A stretch of DNA of 64,000 nt from Streptomyces flaveus (GCF_014647675.1 NZ_BMPQ01000028.1:53689-117688); one strand, 5' to 3'; counted from the first letter of the stretch, positions 7,011-16,068 are shown. Numbers and translations: made by a program. The notes: a model not told the origin generated them from the letters alone.

Positions 7011-9416
7011 TCAAACCTCAGGGGTCACACTCAGCTCGGCCCAGATGATCTTGCCGAACGGAGTTTGGCGGGTGCCCCAGCTTTCGGTGAGCTGTGCAAC
7101 AAGAAGGAGACCCCGGCCGCCCTCGTCGAAGACGCGGGCGCGGCGCAGATGGGGTGCGGTGTTACTGCCGTCGGAGACCTCGCAGATGAGGACCTCGTCC
7201 CGGATCAGGCGGAGCCGTATGGGGTCACCGCCGTAGCGGATGGCGTTGGTGACGAGTTCGCTGACCACCAGTTCCGTGGTGAACACGGCCTCTTCCAGTC
7301 CCCAGGCGGCGAGTTGAGCGGACGCGAACTTGCGGGCCTCGGCGACGATCTGCGGGTTGTTCGGCAGGTCCCAGGTCGCCACTCGGGTGGTGTCGAGGAC
7401 ACGGGTCCTGGCCAGCAGGATGGCGACGTCGTCCACGGGACGGCCGGGCAGCAGCTCGTCCAGCAGGTCGTCGCACAACTTCTCCAGGGAGCGGACGGGT
7501 TGCCCGAGCACCCGGCCCATGAGGGCCAGGCCCGTATCGATGTTCCGGTCCCTCGCCTCGATCAGTCCGTCGGTGTAGAGGGCGAGCAGGCTGCCTTCCG
7601 CAAGCTCGAACTCCGAGATCTCGAAGGGCAGTCCACCAAGACCGAGCGGCGGGCCGACGGACAGGTCCGGAAAGGCGACCGTGCCGTCGGGCGTCACCAC
7701 GGCGGGCAGCACATGCCCCGCGCTGGCGAGCGAGCAGCTCCGGGAGACAGGGTCGTACACCGCGTACAGGCAGGTGGCGCTCAACTCCGCGACCGGCCGG
7801 GCCCCGGCGACGGAGCCGGGTGCGCCGGGCTCCTCGCGGGCCAGCCGGATCACCACGTCGTCGAGCTGCGTGAGCAGCTCGTCCGGCCGCAGGTCGACAT
7901 CGGCCAGCGTACGCACCGCGGTCCGCAACTGCGCCATGGTGGCCGAGGCCCGCAGCCCGTGACCGACCACGTCGCCCACCACGAGCGCCACCCTGGCACC
8001 GGACAGGGGGATCACGTCGAACCAGTCGCCGCCCACCCCCGCGCGCGTGCCGGCCGGCAGATAGCGGGTGGCCACGTCCACGGCGGACTGCACCGGCGTG
8101 CCGCGCTGCAGCAGGCTGCGCTGGAGGGTCACCGCGGTGGCCCGCTCACGGGAGTAGCGGCGGGCGTTGTCGATGCTCAGGGCCGCCCTGGTCGCGATCT
8201 CCCGTGCCAGCAGCAGATCCTCGTCGTCGAAGGGCTCGGTGATGCGGTGACGATGGAACTGGGCCAGCCCGAGCGTCACGCCCCGGGCCTGCAGCGGAAC
8301 GACCAGCAGGGCATGCATCCCGTGGGTGATGACGCTGCGCGCACGGTCCGCATCCGCGGTCAGCCACGCCGGGAGGCTCGCGCTGTCGAGCCGGTGCTGG
8401 GAGGGACGGCTGACGGCGAGGGCTTTGGCCTGTGGTGAGTCGGCGGCGTAGACGTGCCGCTGTCCGATCTCGACGGTGGCTTCCGGGCAGCCCTCCAGTA
8501 CGGACGCCTGGGCGCACCGGCGGAAGACCAGCGGGCCCGCGCCCGGCGTGAGGTCCGTCTCGGTGTTCTGGAAGAGGTCGTCGAGCAGATCGACGAGGAC
8601 GAAGTCGGCGAACCCCTCGATGCCGATCTCGGCGAGTTCCTGGGCGGTGCGCGTGACGTCGAGGGTGGTTCCGATGCTGAGGCTCGCCGCGTTCACCACG
8701 GACATCCGTCGCCGCGCCCAGTACTGCTCGGTGGTGTCGTACACGGCGGCGGCGACGCCCCGGGCGCGGCCCTGCGGGTCCTTGAGCGGGAACAGCAGGG
8801 AGGACCAGGAGCGCTCACGTCTCGTCCCCAGGGTCCGCACATAGGCCTGATGGCGGACGACGTCTCCGGTTCGCATGGCCTCTTCGGCCAGACGGGGGAG
8901 CTCGTCGAGGCCGTCGACGACCTCACCGGTGGTCCGCTCGGCGATGCCGCGGCCCCGAAGCTGGTCCTCTGTCGCTCCCGACATGGCGGTGAAGGCTTCA
9001 TTGGTGCGTACGATCCTGCCGTCGTCGTCGCACACGACCACGGCGATGGGCAGCTGCTCGATCGCCCAGCGGTTCAGGGTCTCGGGGGCGGGTTCGTCCG
9101 CCGCGGTGGCCGCGACGATCCACAGCGGGTCGTCGTCGGCGCCGGTCAGCGGGCGGAGGTGGACGAGCAGCTCGAGGCGCCGCCCCTCGCGGGTGCGGAC
9201 CACGGCGCCACCGCTCCACGCCGTACGGGAGGCGCAGGCGCCACGGACCGCGTACGGAAGCTCGGCGGCCAGCAGTTCCCGGGCGTCACGGCCCACGGCG
9301 TCCGCCGAGTCGTGACCGAGCATCCGTCGGGCATCCTCGCTCCAGGCCAGGATCCGCCCGCCGCCGTCCACGACGGCGGTCGCTTCCCACCCCGAGCCGA
9401 ATACGTCTGGGTCCAT
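7011..9416 (-). CDS. Multi-sensor SpoIIE/RsbU-type serine phosphatase with PAS, GAF and anti-sigma kinase domains
   Basis: This 801-residue cytoplasmic sensor protein has two PAS-like domains (about residues 1-110 and 125-240, ending in VYDTTEQYW), a GAF domain (about 255-435), a PP2C/SpoIIE phosphatase domain (GGDWFDVIPLSG, VVGDVVGHG, LYTDGLIEARD, DDVAILLAR), and a C-terminal HATPase_c_2 domain with N-box ELVVSELVTNAIRYG. The metal-binding Asp residues are present. Such proteins regulate anti-sigma antagonists by dephosphorylation or phosphorylation. I chose ATG 9416 with GAGAG upstream; a GTG at 9446 adds ten residues and is possible. No sigma or anti-sigma partner is adjacent. It is divergent from the monooxygenase gene. 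Confidence 0.9.
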   Translation of the reverse strand: MDPDVFGSGWEATAVVDGGGRILAWSEDARRMLGHDSADAVGRDARELLAAELPYAVRGACASRTAWSGGAVVRTREGRRLELLVHLRPLTGADDDPLWIVAATAADEPAPETLNRWAIEQLPIAVVVCDDDGRIVRTNEAFTAMSGATEDQLRGRGIAERTTGEVVDGLDELPRLAEEAMRTGDVVRHQAYVRTLGTRRERSWSSLLFPLKDPQGRARGVAAAVYDTTEQYWARRRMSVVNAASLSIGTTLDVTRTAQELAEIGIEGFADFVLVDLLDDLFQNTETDLTPGAGPLVFRRCAQASVLEGCPEATVEIGQRHVYAADSPQAKALAVSRPSQHRLDSASLPAWLTADADRARSVITHGMHALLVVPLQARGVTLGLAQFHRHRITEPFDDEDLLLAREIATRAALSIDNARRYSRERATAVTLQRSLLQRGTPVQSAVDVATRYLPAGTRAGVGGDWFDVIPLSGARVALVVGDVVGHGLRASATMAQLRTAVRTLADVDLRPDELLTQLDDVVIRLAREEPGAPGSVAGARPVAELSATCLYAVYDPVSRSCSLASAGHVLPAVVTPDGTVAFPDLSVGPPLGLGGLPFEISEFELAEGSLLALYTDGLIEARDRNIDTGLALMGRVLGQPVRSLEKLCDDLLDELLPGRPVDDVAILLARTRVLDTTRVATWDLPNNPQIVAEARKFASAQLAAWGLEEAVFTTELVVSELVTNAIRYGGDPIRLRLIRDEVLICEVSDGSNTAPHLRRARVFDEGGRGLLLVAQLTESWGTRQTPFGKIIWAELSVTPEV

Positions 9417-9449
9417 GGACACGTCTCTCGCCCGCCACGGGAACACCCC

Positions 9450-9474
9450 GGGGCCATGCCCTCAGCATGGCCCC
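9450..9474. promoter_or_regulatory. Perfect 9-bp inverted repeat between divergent genes
   Basis: GGGGCCATG (9450-9458) and CATGGCCCC (9466-9474) form a perfect palindrome with a 7-base spacer. It lies just upstream of the phosphatase start and about 125 bases before the monooxygenase start. It could be an operator for either gene or a structured 5' leader. No T-run follows, so a terminator is less likely. Confidence 0.4.
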
Positions 9475-9599
9475 ATGGGAGGGCGTACTCAACGGGACTG
9501 CCTGTTCTCCTCAGGCTCGCGGGGACAGGTACGCGGCTCGTGGGACGTCCGCACGCCCCGTGCCGGGAATCCTGGCGCGCCGCGGGCGTTGAAGTTCAT

Positions 9600-10607
9600 G
9601 TGAATCCAGTGATCGCGGCGACCCGTTTCTCCGTCCTCGACCGCTCGCGCACCCGGGAGGGGCACGACGGCCCCGAGGCGCTGCGTGACACCGTGCGGCT
9701 GGCCCAGGAGCTCGAGCGGCTCGGCTACCACCGGATATGGGTCTCGGAACACCACGGCGTGCCAGGAGTCGCCGGTTCCGCGCCGACCGTGCTGGCCGCC
9801 GCGGTCGCCGCCGCGACGCGCACGATCCGGGTCGGCACGGGCGGGGTGATGCTGCCCAATCACCAACCCCTGGTCGTGGCCGAGCAGTTCGGCGTCCTTG
9901 AGTCCCTGTTTCCGGGACGTATCGACATGGGTCTGGGCCGCTCCGTGGGCTTCACCGACGGCGTACGGAAGGCGCTGGGCCGGGACAAGGACGTCGCCGA
10001 CGATTTCGCGGGGCAGCTCGACGAGTTGCTGGGCTGGTTCCGCGGCACCTCTCCGACGGGTGTGCACGCGCGACCGGCCGAAGGTCTGACCGTGCCGCCG
10101 TTCGTGCTGGCCATGGGCGAGGGCGCCACCATCGCCGCCCGGGCGGGCCTGCCGATGGTCATCGGCGACCTCCGCGGCCGCGAGAAGATGCGGCGCGGCA
10201 TCGATCACTACCGCGCGACATTCCGGCCCTCCGCCTGGGCGAGCGAGCCGTACGTCGTCATCTCCGGCACCATCGCGGTCGCGGACAGCCCCGAGGAGGC
10301 CCGCCGTCTGCTGCTCCCGGAGGCCTGGTCGATGGCGCACTCCCGCACCCGCGGCACCTTTCCTCCGCTGCCGCCCGCCGAGCGCGTGGAGACGCTGAGG
10401 ATGAGCGACAAGGAGCGCGGTTTCTACGAGTCCGGGCTCAGGGGTCATATCGCCGGCACCGAGGAACAGGTCGCCCACGAACTGGAGACGGTGCTCAAGG
10501 AGACCGACGCGGACGAGGTCCTGGTCACGACCAGTACGTACGACCGCGGCGCCCTCCTGGACTCGTACGAGAGGCTGGCCCGGATCGCGGGCCTGGGCGG
10601 CACCTAG
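9600..10607 (+). CDS. LLM-class (luciferase-like) flavin-dependent monooxygenase
   Basis: This 335-residue protein of the bacterial luciferase-like family uses reduced FMN or F420 on an unknown substrate. Family segments are RIWVSEHHGVPG near the N-terminus, VGTGGVMLPNHQPLVVAEQF, and LFPGRIDMGLGRSVG. The C-terminal half keeps the LLM barrel (PYVVISGTIAVADS). The start is uncertain; GTG 9600 fits the family N-terminus (NPVIAATRFSVLDRSR) but has only a weak purine run upstream, and a GTG at 9609 is possible. Its stop overlaps that of the convergent acyltransferase by 4 bases at a CTAG. It stands alone on its strand. Confidence 0.88.
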   Translation: MNPVIAATRFSVLDRSRTREGHDGPEALRDTVRLAQELERLGYHRIWVSEHHGVPGVAGSAPTVLAAAVAAATRTIRVGTGGVMLPNHQPLVVAEQFGVLESLFPGRIDMGLGRSVGFTDGVRKALGRDKDVADDFAGQLDELLGWFRGTSPTGVHARPAEGLTVPPFVLAMGEGATIAARAGLPMVIGDLRGREKMRRGIDHYRATFRPSAWASEPYVVISGTIAVADSPEEARRLLLPEAWSMAHSRTRGTFPPLPPAERVETLRMSDKERGFYESGLRGHIAGTEEQVAHELETVLKETDADEVLVTTSTYDRGALLDSYERLARIAGLGGT

Positions 10608-11635
10608 GCAGCGACAGGTCTGTGATCTTCCTCCGAGTTCGCGCAGCTCCGGTGGGTGGCGGCCGTCTCGGCGGCGCGGGCCAAGGCCCGGCGGTCGGGT
10701 GCGCTGCCCGGCGCGAGCACCGGCTGTACGCGCACCTCGGCCACGAGGCCGCGCGCCGAAACGACCCGCCACACCGAGGCGAGCAGCGAGTCGCTCCCGA
10801 CGAACGCGGGTGCCGTGGTCGCCGCTCCCCCGTCGAGCCGGTAGTGCAGGCGCACCGGCTGGACGGGTACGGCGGCATCCAGTGCGGCCTGGAAGACGGC
10901 CCTGCGGAACTGCCCCTGGGCCCGGCCGCACCAGGTGCTGCCTTCGGGGAAGACCACGACCGCGGCGCCGTCGCGCAGGGTGTCCGCGATCCGCGCGACC
11001 GTCGTCGGCAGCGCGCGCAACCGGTCCCGCTCGATGAACAGTGCCCCGCCGCGCGCGGTCAGCGCGCCCGCCACGGGCCACTGCCGGATCTCGGCCTTGG
11101 CGAGCATCCGCCCGGGACGGACGGCCGCGAGCAGCGGTATGTCCAGCCAGGAGATGTGGTTGGCGACCAGCAGCAGCCCGCCGGTGGGCGGGGCGGCTCC
11201 GGCGGTCTGTACGCGTACGCCCGCCGCGCGCACGATCGTCCGGCACCAGAGCCGGATGGCACGGTCGCGCCCCGCCCCCGCGAGCCGTCCGACGACCGGG
11301 GTCAGCACGATCCCGACGAGGAGCACGGCGACGACCACGGTCAGCCGCAGAACGGCCAGCGGTACGGCGGCCAGGGACCCCATCGACTCTACGCAGGCCC
11401 CCGGGGTGCACGGGGCGCTGGGCAGCCAGGCACTGGCCGGGGCGGAGCCGGAGGGCGCGGCACCGGGGCGGTCCGCGATCCGCGTCCCGCCCCGGCGTGC
11501 TCGGGGCACCGGCCGGCGGCCCGGGAGCGCGGCCGTGCCCGCGCCCGGGCTCGCGAGGGCCGCCACGCCGCGCCGCGGACGGAGCAGCACGCCGATGCGG
11601 AACGCTCCCGTCACATTCATGCGGGAGGCGTTCAT
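10604..11635 (-). CDS. olsA: 1-acyl-glycerol-3-phosphate-type acyltransferase, likely OlsA (ornithine lipid)
   Basis: A PlsC-family O-acyltransferase of 343 residues. The catalytic HX4D motif is NHISWLD and the substrate-binding motif is FPEGSTW. A hydrophobic stretch after MGSLAAVPLAVLRL anchors it in the membrane. In the ornithine lipid pathway OlsA adds the second acyl chain to lyso-ornithine lipid. The assignment rests on coupling to the OlsB-like gene: its ATG overlaps the upstream stop as TGATG. About 85 Ala/Arg/Pro-rich residues precede the first membrane segment, so an internal start near residue 68 (ASAWLPSAP) is possible. It could alternatively act on phosphatidic acid precursors. 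Confidence 0.8.
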   Translation of the reverse strand: MNASRMNVTGAFRIGVLLRPRRGVAALASPGAGTAALPGRRPVPRARRGGTRIADRPGAAPSGSAPASAWLPSAPCTPGACVESMGSLAAVPLAVLRLTVVVAVLLVGIVLTPVVGRLAGAGRDRAIRLWCRTIVRAAGVRVQTAGAAPPTGGLLLVANHISWLDIPLLAAVRPGRMLAKAEIRQWPVAGALTARGGALFIERDRLRALPTTVARIADTLRDGAAVVVFPEGSTWCGRAQGQFRRAVFQAALDAAVPVQPVRLHYRLDGGAATTAPAFVGSDSLLASVWRVVSARGLVAEVRVQPVLAPGSAPDRRALARAAETAATHRSCANSEEDHRPVAA

Positions 11636-12405
11636 CAGGCCGGCACGAGCGACAAGAAGTGCCGCAGGTAGCGGGAGTTGACGCGGTGCATCGGCAGCAG
11701 CACGTACAGGTCGGCCACGCCGAAGTCGGGGTCGTGGGCGGGTTCCGCGCAGACCCAGGCGCCGAGGCGGAGGTAGCCGCGCAGGAGTGCGGGGAGTTCG
11801 GTGCGGGCCGGGCGCTGGATGCCCTCGGGGTTCCAGGGCAGCAGCGGGCGTACGCGGTACTCCTCGGGCGCCAGGTACTTCTCCTGTACTCGGTCCCAGG
11901 TGCCCGCGGCGAGCGTGCCGCCGTCGGCCAGGGGGATGGAGCAGCAGCCGGCGAGCCATTCGTGGCCGCCTTCGACCATGTAGCGCGCGATACCGGCCCA
12001 GATGAGACCGATGACGGCGCCGTCCCGGTGGTCGGGGTGGACGCAGGAGCGGCCGACCTCGACGAGCCCGGAGCGGATCCCGGCGAGCGGCCCGAGGTCG
12101 AACTCGCTCTCCGAGTACAGCCGTCCGGCGACCGCGGCGCGCTCCGGCGGCAGCAGTCGGTAGGTGCCGACGACCTGCCCGCTCACCGTGTCGCGGACGA
12201 GGAGGTGGTCGCAGTAGGCGTCGAAGGCGTCGATGTCGAGGCCCGGCTGCGGGGTGGTCAGCAGGGCTCCCATCTCTCCCGCGAAGACGTCGTGGCGTAG
12301 GCGCTGCGCGGCCAGCACGTCCGTCTCATCGCGGGCCAGGGTGACGGTGTAGCGGGTGGGTGCGGTCGCCTGCGGCGGGCTGTCGAGCGTGGTTACGCCG
12401 GTCAT
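11635..12405 (-). CDS. olsB: Ornithine-acyl-ACP N-acyltransferase, OlsB-like
   Basis: This 256-residue GNAT-like protein matches the OlsB/hemolysin-type acyltransferase family (PF13444). Features are AAQRLRHDVFAGEMGA, the acidic FDAYCDHLLVRD, VVGTYRLLPPE, and LVEVGRSCVHPDHRDG. OlsB links a 3-hydroxy fatty acyl chain to ornithine, the first step to the phosphate-free ornithine membrane lipids. The ATG at 12405 has AGGAGAG 8 bases upstream. The stop overlaps the acyltransferase start, so both are translationally coupled. General GNAT function is certain; the OlsB role is inferred from motif pattern and partner gene. Confidence 0.82.
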   Translation of the reverse strand: MTGVTTLDSPPQATAPTRYTVTLARDETDVLAAQRLRHDVFAGEMGALLTTPQPGLDIDAFDAYCDHLLVRDTVSGQVVGTYRLLPPERAAVAGRLYSESEFDLGPLAGIRSGLVEVGRSCVHPDHRDGAVIGLIWAGIARYMVEGGHEWLAGCCSIPLADGGTLAAGTWDRVQEKYLAPEEYRVRPLLPWNPEGIQRPARTELPALLRGYLRLGAWVCAEPAHDPDFGVADLYVLLPMHRVNSRYLRHFLSLVPA

Positions 12406-12595
12406 GGCTGGCTCTCTCCTGGGGACGTTGGCCGGTGTGCGGCGGGAGGTGAGCGGAGCGGAAGGTGAGCAGGCCGGTTGGGTACGGCGTGCTCGTTCCT
12501 GTTCTCCCGACGCCGGCTGACCAGCGCGTAACCTACGCAGAGAGGTGGGATGTGGGCTTGTTGAATGCCCGGGTGCGGCGGCCCTGACAAAGCTT

Positions 12596-12629
12596 GGCGG
12601 GGCCGGAGAGCACCACTCCCGGCCCCGCC
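12596..12629 (-). terminator. Hairpin terminator downstream of sdhCAB
   Basis: GGCGGGGCCGG (12596-12606) pairs perfectly with CCGGCCCCGCC (12619-12629) around a 12-base loop. It lies 32 bases beyond the sdhB stop. There is no U-tract, as is usual in Streptomyces terminators. Confidence 0.65.
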
Positions 12630-12660
12630 CGTCCGCACCTTGACGGCGAACGACGTACGG

Positions 12661-13410
12661 CTAACGCTTGCCCGACTTACGGGTCGCGCGCAGCCACTCC
12701 TTGTTCATGCCGGTGATGGAGACCAGCGGAATGCCCTTCGGGCAGGCCGTCGCGCATTCGCCGGTGAGCGTGCAGCCGCCGAAGCCCTCCTCGTCCATCT
12801 GCGCCACCATGTCGAGCACTCGGGTCTCGCGCTCGGGAGCGCCCTGCGGCAGGACGTTCAGGTGGTTGATCTTGGCCGAGGTGAACAGCATCGCGGCCCC
12901 GTTGGGGCAGGCTGCCACGCAGGCCCCGCAGCCGATGCACTCGGCGTGCTCGAACGCGAAGTCCGCGTCCGGCTTCGGTACGGGCGTGGCGTGGGCCTCG
13001 GGCGCGGCGCCGGTCGGCGCGGTGATGTAGCCGCCTGCCTGGATGATCCGGTCGAACGCCGACCGGTCGACCACCAGGTCCTTGACCACCGGAAAGGCGG
13101 AGGCCCGCCACGGCTCGATGTCGATCGTGTCGCCGTCCTTGAAGGACCGCATGTGCAGCTGACAGGTGGTCGTACGCTCCGGACCGTGCGCGTCGCCGTT
13201 GATGACGAGCGAGCAGGCGCCGCAGATGCCCTCACGGCAGTCGTGGTCGAAGGCGACGGGGTCCTCGCCGCCCAGGATGAGCTCCTCGTTGAGGGTGTCG
13301 AGCATCTCCAGGAAGGACATGTCGGGCGAGATGTCGTCCACTTCGTACGTGGACATCGCTCCGTCGGCGTCGGCGTTCCGCTGCCGCCAGACGCGCAGGG
13401 TGAGCTTCAT
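12661..13410 (-). CDS. sdhB: Succinate dehydrogenase / fumarate reductase iron-sulfur subunit
   Basis: The 249-residue subunit carries the electron relay between the flavoprotein and the membrane quinone site. The [2Fe-2S] ligands lie in CREGICGACSLVINGD plus a following TTCQLHM Cys. The C-terminal ferredoxin motifs are CIGCGACVAACPNGA and CTLTGECATACPKGIP. Its ATG (13410) overlaps the sdhA stop, giving the order sdhC-sdhA-sdhB on one transcript. The type fits the single-cytochrome-b complexes, not the E. coli sdhCDAB type. Confidence 0.95.
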   Translation of the reverse strand: MKLTLRVWRQRNADADGAMSTYEVDDISPDMSFLEMLDTLNEELILGGEDPVAFDHDCREGICGACSLVINGDAHGPERTTTCQLHMRSFKDGDTIDIEPWRASAFPVVKDLVVDRSAFDRIIQAGGYITAPTGAAPEAHATPVPKPDADFAFEHAECIGCGACVAACPNGAAMLFTSAKINHLNVLPQGAPERETRVLDMVAQMDEEGFGGCTLTGECATACPKGIPLVSITGMNKEWLRATRKSGKR

Positions 13411-15359
13411 GCGTAGCTCCGCTGAGTGGGGTGAACGTACTCGAAGACGAGGTCTTCCTTGTGCAGGACGGGTGCTTGGCCGGTCTCGGTGAACTCCCAG
13501 GCCGCCGCGTACGAGAACTCCTCATCCCGGCGCTCCGCCTCACCATCCGGGGTCTGGGACTCCTCCCGGAAGTGGCCGCCGCAGGACTCGCCGCGGTGCA
13601 GCGCGTCGAGGCACATCAGCTCGGCGAGTTCCAGGTAGTCGACGACGCGGTTCGCCTTCTCCAGCGACTGGTTGAACTCCTCGCCGGTGCCGGGGACCTT
13701 GATGCGCCGCCAGAACTCCTCGCGGATCTGCGGGATACGCTCCAGGGCCTTGCGCAGCCCCGTCTCCGTACGCGCCATTCCGCAGAACTCCCACATGAGT
13801 TCGCCGAGTTCACGGTGGAAGGAGTCGGGGGTGCGGTCGCCGTCGACGGCGAGGAGCAGGCTGAGGCGGTCCTCGGTCTCGGCCAGCACCTCCTGGACGA
13901 CGGGGTGTTCGGCCGTGACCTTCTCATGGTGCGGATTGCGGGCGAGGTAGTCGTTGATCGTCGACGGCAGTACGAAATAGCCGTCGGCCAGCCCCTGCAT
14001 CAGCGCCGAGGCGCCGAGCCGGTTCGCCCCGTGGTCCGAGAAGTTGGCCTCACCGATCGCGAACAGGCCGGGGATGGTGGTCTGGAGGTCGTAGTCGACC
14101 CACAGCCCGCCCATCGTGTAGTGGACGGCGGGATAGATGCGCATCGGCACCTCGTACGGATCCTCGTCGGTGATCCGCTGGTACATGTCGAAGAGGTTGC
14201 CGTACTTGGCCTCGACGGCCTTGCGGCCCATGCGCTTGATCGCGTCGGCGAAGTCCAGATACACGCCCTGCCCGCCGGGGCCCACTCCCCTGCCCTCGTC
14301 GCAGACGTTCTTGGCGGCCCGGGAAGCGATGTCACGGGGCACGAGATTGCCGAAGGACGGGTAGATGCGCTCCAGGTAGTAGTCGCGCTCGTCCTCGGGG
14401 ATCTCGTTCGCGGGCCGCTGGTCGCCCTTCGCCTTCGGCACCCAGATCCGGCCGTCGTTGCGCAACGACTCGCTCATCAGCGTGAGCTTCGACTGGTGTT
14501 CGCCGGTGCGCGGAATGCACGTCGGGTGGATCTGCGTGAAGCAGGGGTTCGCGAAGTACGCGCCGCGCCGGTGCGCCCGCCAGATGGCGGTGGCGTTGGA
14601 GTTCATGGCGTTCGTCGAGAGGTAGAAGACGTTGCCGTAGCCGCCGCTCGCCAGGACGACGGCGTCCGCGAAGTATGTGTCGATACGGCCCGTGATCAGA
14701 TCGCGGGCCACGATCCCGCGCGCCCGGCCGTCGACCACGATCAGGTCCAGCATCTCGGTACGCGGATGCATCTCGATGTTGCCGACGGCGATCTGCCGGG
14801 ACAGCGCCTGGTACGCGCCGAGCAGCAGCTGCTGGCCCGTCTGCCCGCGGGCGTAGAAGGTCCGGGAGACCTGTACGCCGCCGAAGGACCGGGTGTCGAG
14901 GAGGCCGCCGTACTCGCGGGCGAAAGGCACGCCCTGGGCCACGCACTGGTCGATGATCTCGACAGAGATCTGCGCCAGGCGGTGGACGTTGGACTCGCGG
15001 GCCCTGAAGTCGCCGCCCTTGACGGTGTCGTAGAACAGCCGGTGGATCGAGTCGCCGTCGTTGCGGTAGTTCTTCGCGGCATTGATGCCGCCCTGCGCGG
15101 CGATCGAGTGGGCGCGGCGCGGCGAGTCCTGGTAGCAGAACTGCACGACGTGGTAGCCCTGTTCGGCGAGCGTGGCCCCTGCGGAGCCGCCGGCGAGGCC
15201 GGTGCCGACAACGATCACCGTGTGCTTGCGGCGGTTGGCGGGGTTGACCAGCTTGGCCTCGAAACGGCGGGTGTCCCAGCGCTCGTTGACGGGTCCGGAC
15301 GGGGCCTTGGTGTCGGCGACCGGCTCCCCGGTCGCGTAGTCGGCGTACTCAGCGGTCAT
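13407..15359 (-). CDS. sdhA: Succinate dehydrogenase / fumarate reductase flavoprotein subunit
   Basis: This 650-residue FAD protein oxidises succinate. The dinucleotide site is VGTGLAGGSAGATLAEQGY, and the covalent FAD histidine lies in RRAHSIAAQGGINAA. The active-site region around TQIHPTCIPRTGEHQSKLT and the C-terminal HRGESCGGHFREE segment are also typical. It begins with ATG at 15359, directly after the cytochrome gene stop, and overlaps sdhB by 4 bases. It would sit on the cytoplasmic face of the membrane with SdhB. Confidence 0.95.
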   Translation of the reverse strand: MTAEYADYATGEPVADTKAPSGPVNERWDTRRFEAKLVNPANRRKHTVIVVGTGLAGGSAGATLAEQGYHVVQFCYQDSPRRAHSIAAQGGINAAKNYRNDGDSIHRLFYDTVKGGDFRARESNVHRLAQISVEIIDQCVAQGVPFAREYGGLLDTRSFGGVQVSRTFYARGQTGQQLLLGAYQALSRQIAVGNIEMHPRTEMLDLIVVDGRARGIVARDLITGRIDTYFADAVVLASGGYGNVFYLSTNAMNSNATAIWRAHRRGAYFANPCFTQIHPTCIPRTGEHQSKLTLMSESLRNDGRIWVPKAKGDQRPANEIPEDERDYYLERIYPSFGNLVPRDIASRAAKNVCDEGRGVGPGGQGVYLDFADAIKRMGRKAVEAKYGNLFDMYQRITDEDPYEVPMRIYPAVHYTMGGLWVDYDLQTTIPGLFAIGEANFSDHGANRLGASALMQGLADGYFVLPSTINDYLARNPHHEKVTAEHPVVQEVLAETEDRLSLLLAVDGDRTPDSFHRELGELMWEFCGMARTETGLRKALERIPQIREEFWRRIKVPGTGEEFNQSLEKANRVVDYLELAELMCLDALHRGESCGGHFREESQTPDGEAERRDEEFSYAAAWEFTETGQAPVLHKEDLVFEYVHPTQRSYA

Positions 15360-15360
15360 G

Positions 15361-16068
15361 TCAGCTCACCACTCCGGTCATCACGCCCACGGGTACGGAG
15401 ACGAAGCCCACCGTCAGCACCAGCGCGAGCACGTTGGCGATGGTCTTGAAGGCACGGTCGCGGGTGCGGCTGCCGACCCCGAGGGTCTGCGCCGCGCTCC
15501 AGAAGCCGTGCCGGATGTGCAGGCCGAGCGCGAGCACCGCGACGATGTAGACGACGTTGCCGTACCAGGTGGAGAAGGTGTCGATCACGTTCTGGTACGG
15601 GTGTCCGGCCTCGAAGCCGCCCGGGTGCACGGTGCCGGTCGTCAGGTCGAGGATGTGCCAGACGATGAACAGGCCGAGGATGATCCCGCCCCAGCGCATC
15701 GTCCGTGTCGCGTAGCTGGCCCGCGGCTTCTTGTGCACGTACTTGGTGGGCCGCGCCTTGATGTCGCGGCGGCTCAGCTGGTACGCGGAGACGGCGTGCG
15801 CGACGACGGCGGCGACCAGGACGACGCGGATGATCCACAGCGCCCATTCGTAGTGCAGGAAGGGTTCGCCGAGGGTACGCAGGGCGTGTGCGTACTCGTT
15901 GAACTCGTCGGATCCGAAGAAGATCTTCAGGTTGCCCAGCATATGGACGACCAGGTACGCCAGCATGATCAGACCGCTCACGGCCATGACCGTCTTCTTG
16001 CCGACGGAGGAGTCCCACATCGTGCGGGTCATGGACGGTTTTCGGTCCGTCCGCGTTAGCAGCGCCAT
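15361..16068 (-). CDS. sdhC: Succinate dehydrogenase cytochrome b subunit (type B, di-haem-like)
   Basis: A 235-residue membrane subunit with about five hydrophobic segments. Candidate haem histidines occur in YLVVHMLGN, VVAHAVSAY, FIVWHILD and LGLHIRHGFW. One long cytochrome subunit, with no separate SdhD, is characteristic of type-B complexes of Bacillus and Wolinella. Start choice is not clear: ATG 16068 (MALLTRTD) is used here, while ATG 16032 (MTRTMWDSS) is possible; neither has a strong ribosome binding site. The gene is divergent from a LysR regulator that probably controls it. Confidence 0.9.
   Translation of the reverse strand: MALLTRTDRKPSMTRTMWDSSVGKKTVMAVSGLIMLAYLVVHMLGNLKIFFGSDEFNEYAHALRTLGEPFLHYEWALWIIRVVLVAAVVAHAVSAYQLSRRDIKARPTKYVHKKPRASYATRTMRWGGIILGLFIVWHILDLTTGTVHPGGFEAGHPYQNVIDTFSTWYGNVVYIVAVLALGLHIRHGFWSAAQTLGVGSRTRDRAFKTIANVLALVLTVGFVSVPVGVMTGVVS

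Noticed and set aside
6052..7014. HAD protein extended to 320 residues
   Set aside because: The extra N-terminal part is the translated repeat element; the GTG at 6543 with GGAGG is the real start.
12402..12638. 78-codon minus-strand frame upstream of olsB
   Set aside because: It overlaps the olsB ribosome site and the sdh terminator region and shows no protein features.
13431..15449. Long plus-strand open frame opposite sdhA (672 codons)
   Set aside because: It is the shadow of the sdhA codon bias; its product has no recognisable domain and it runs antisense to a certain gene. Similar long frames opposite rmdA, fucD, the ABC genes and gnd were dropped for the same reason.
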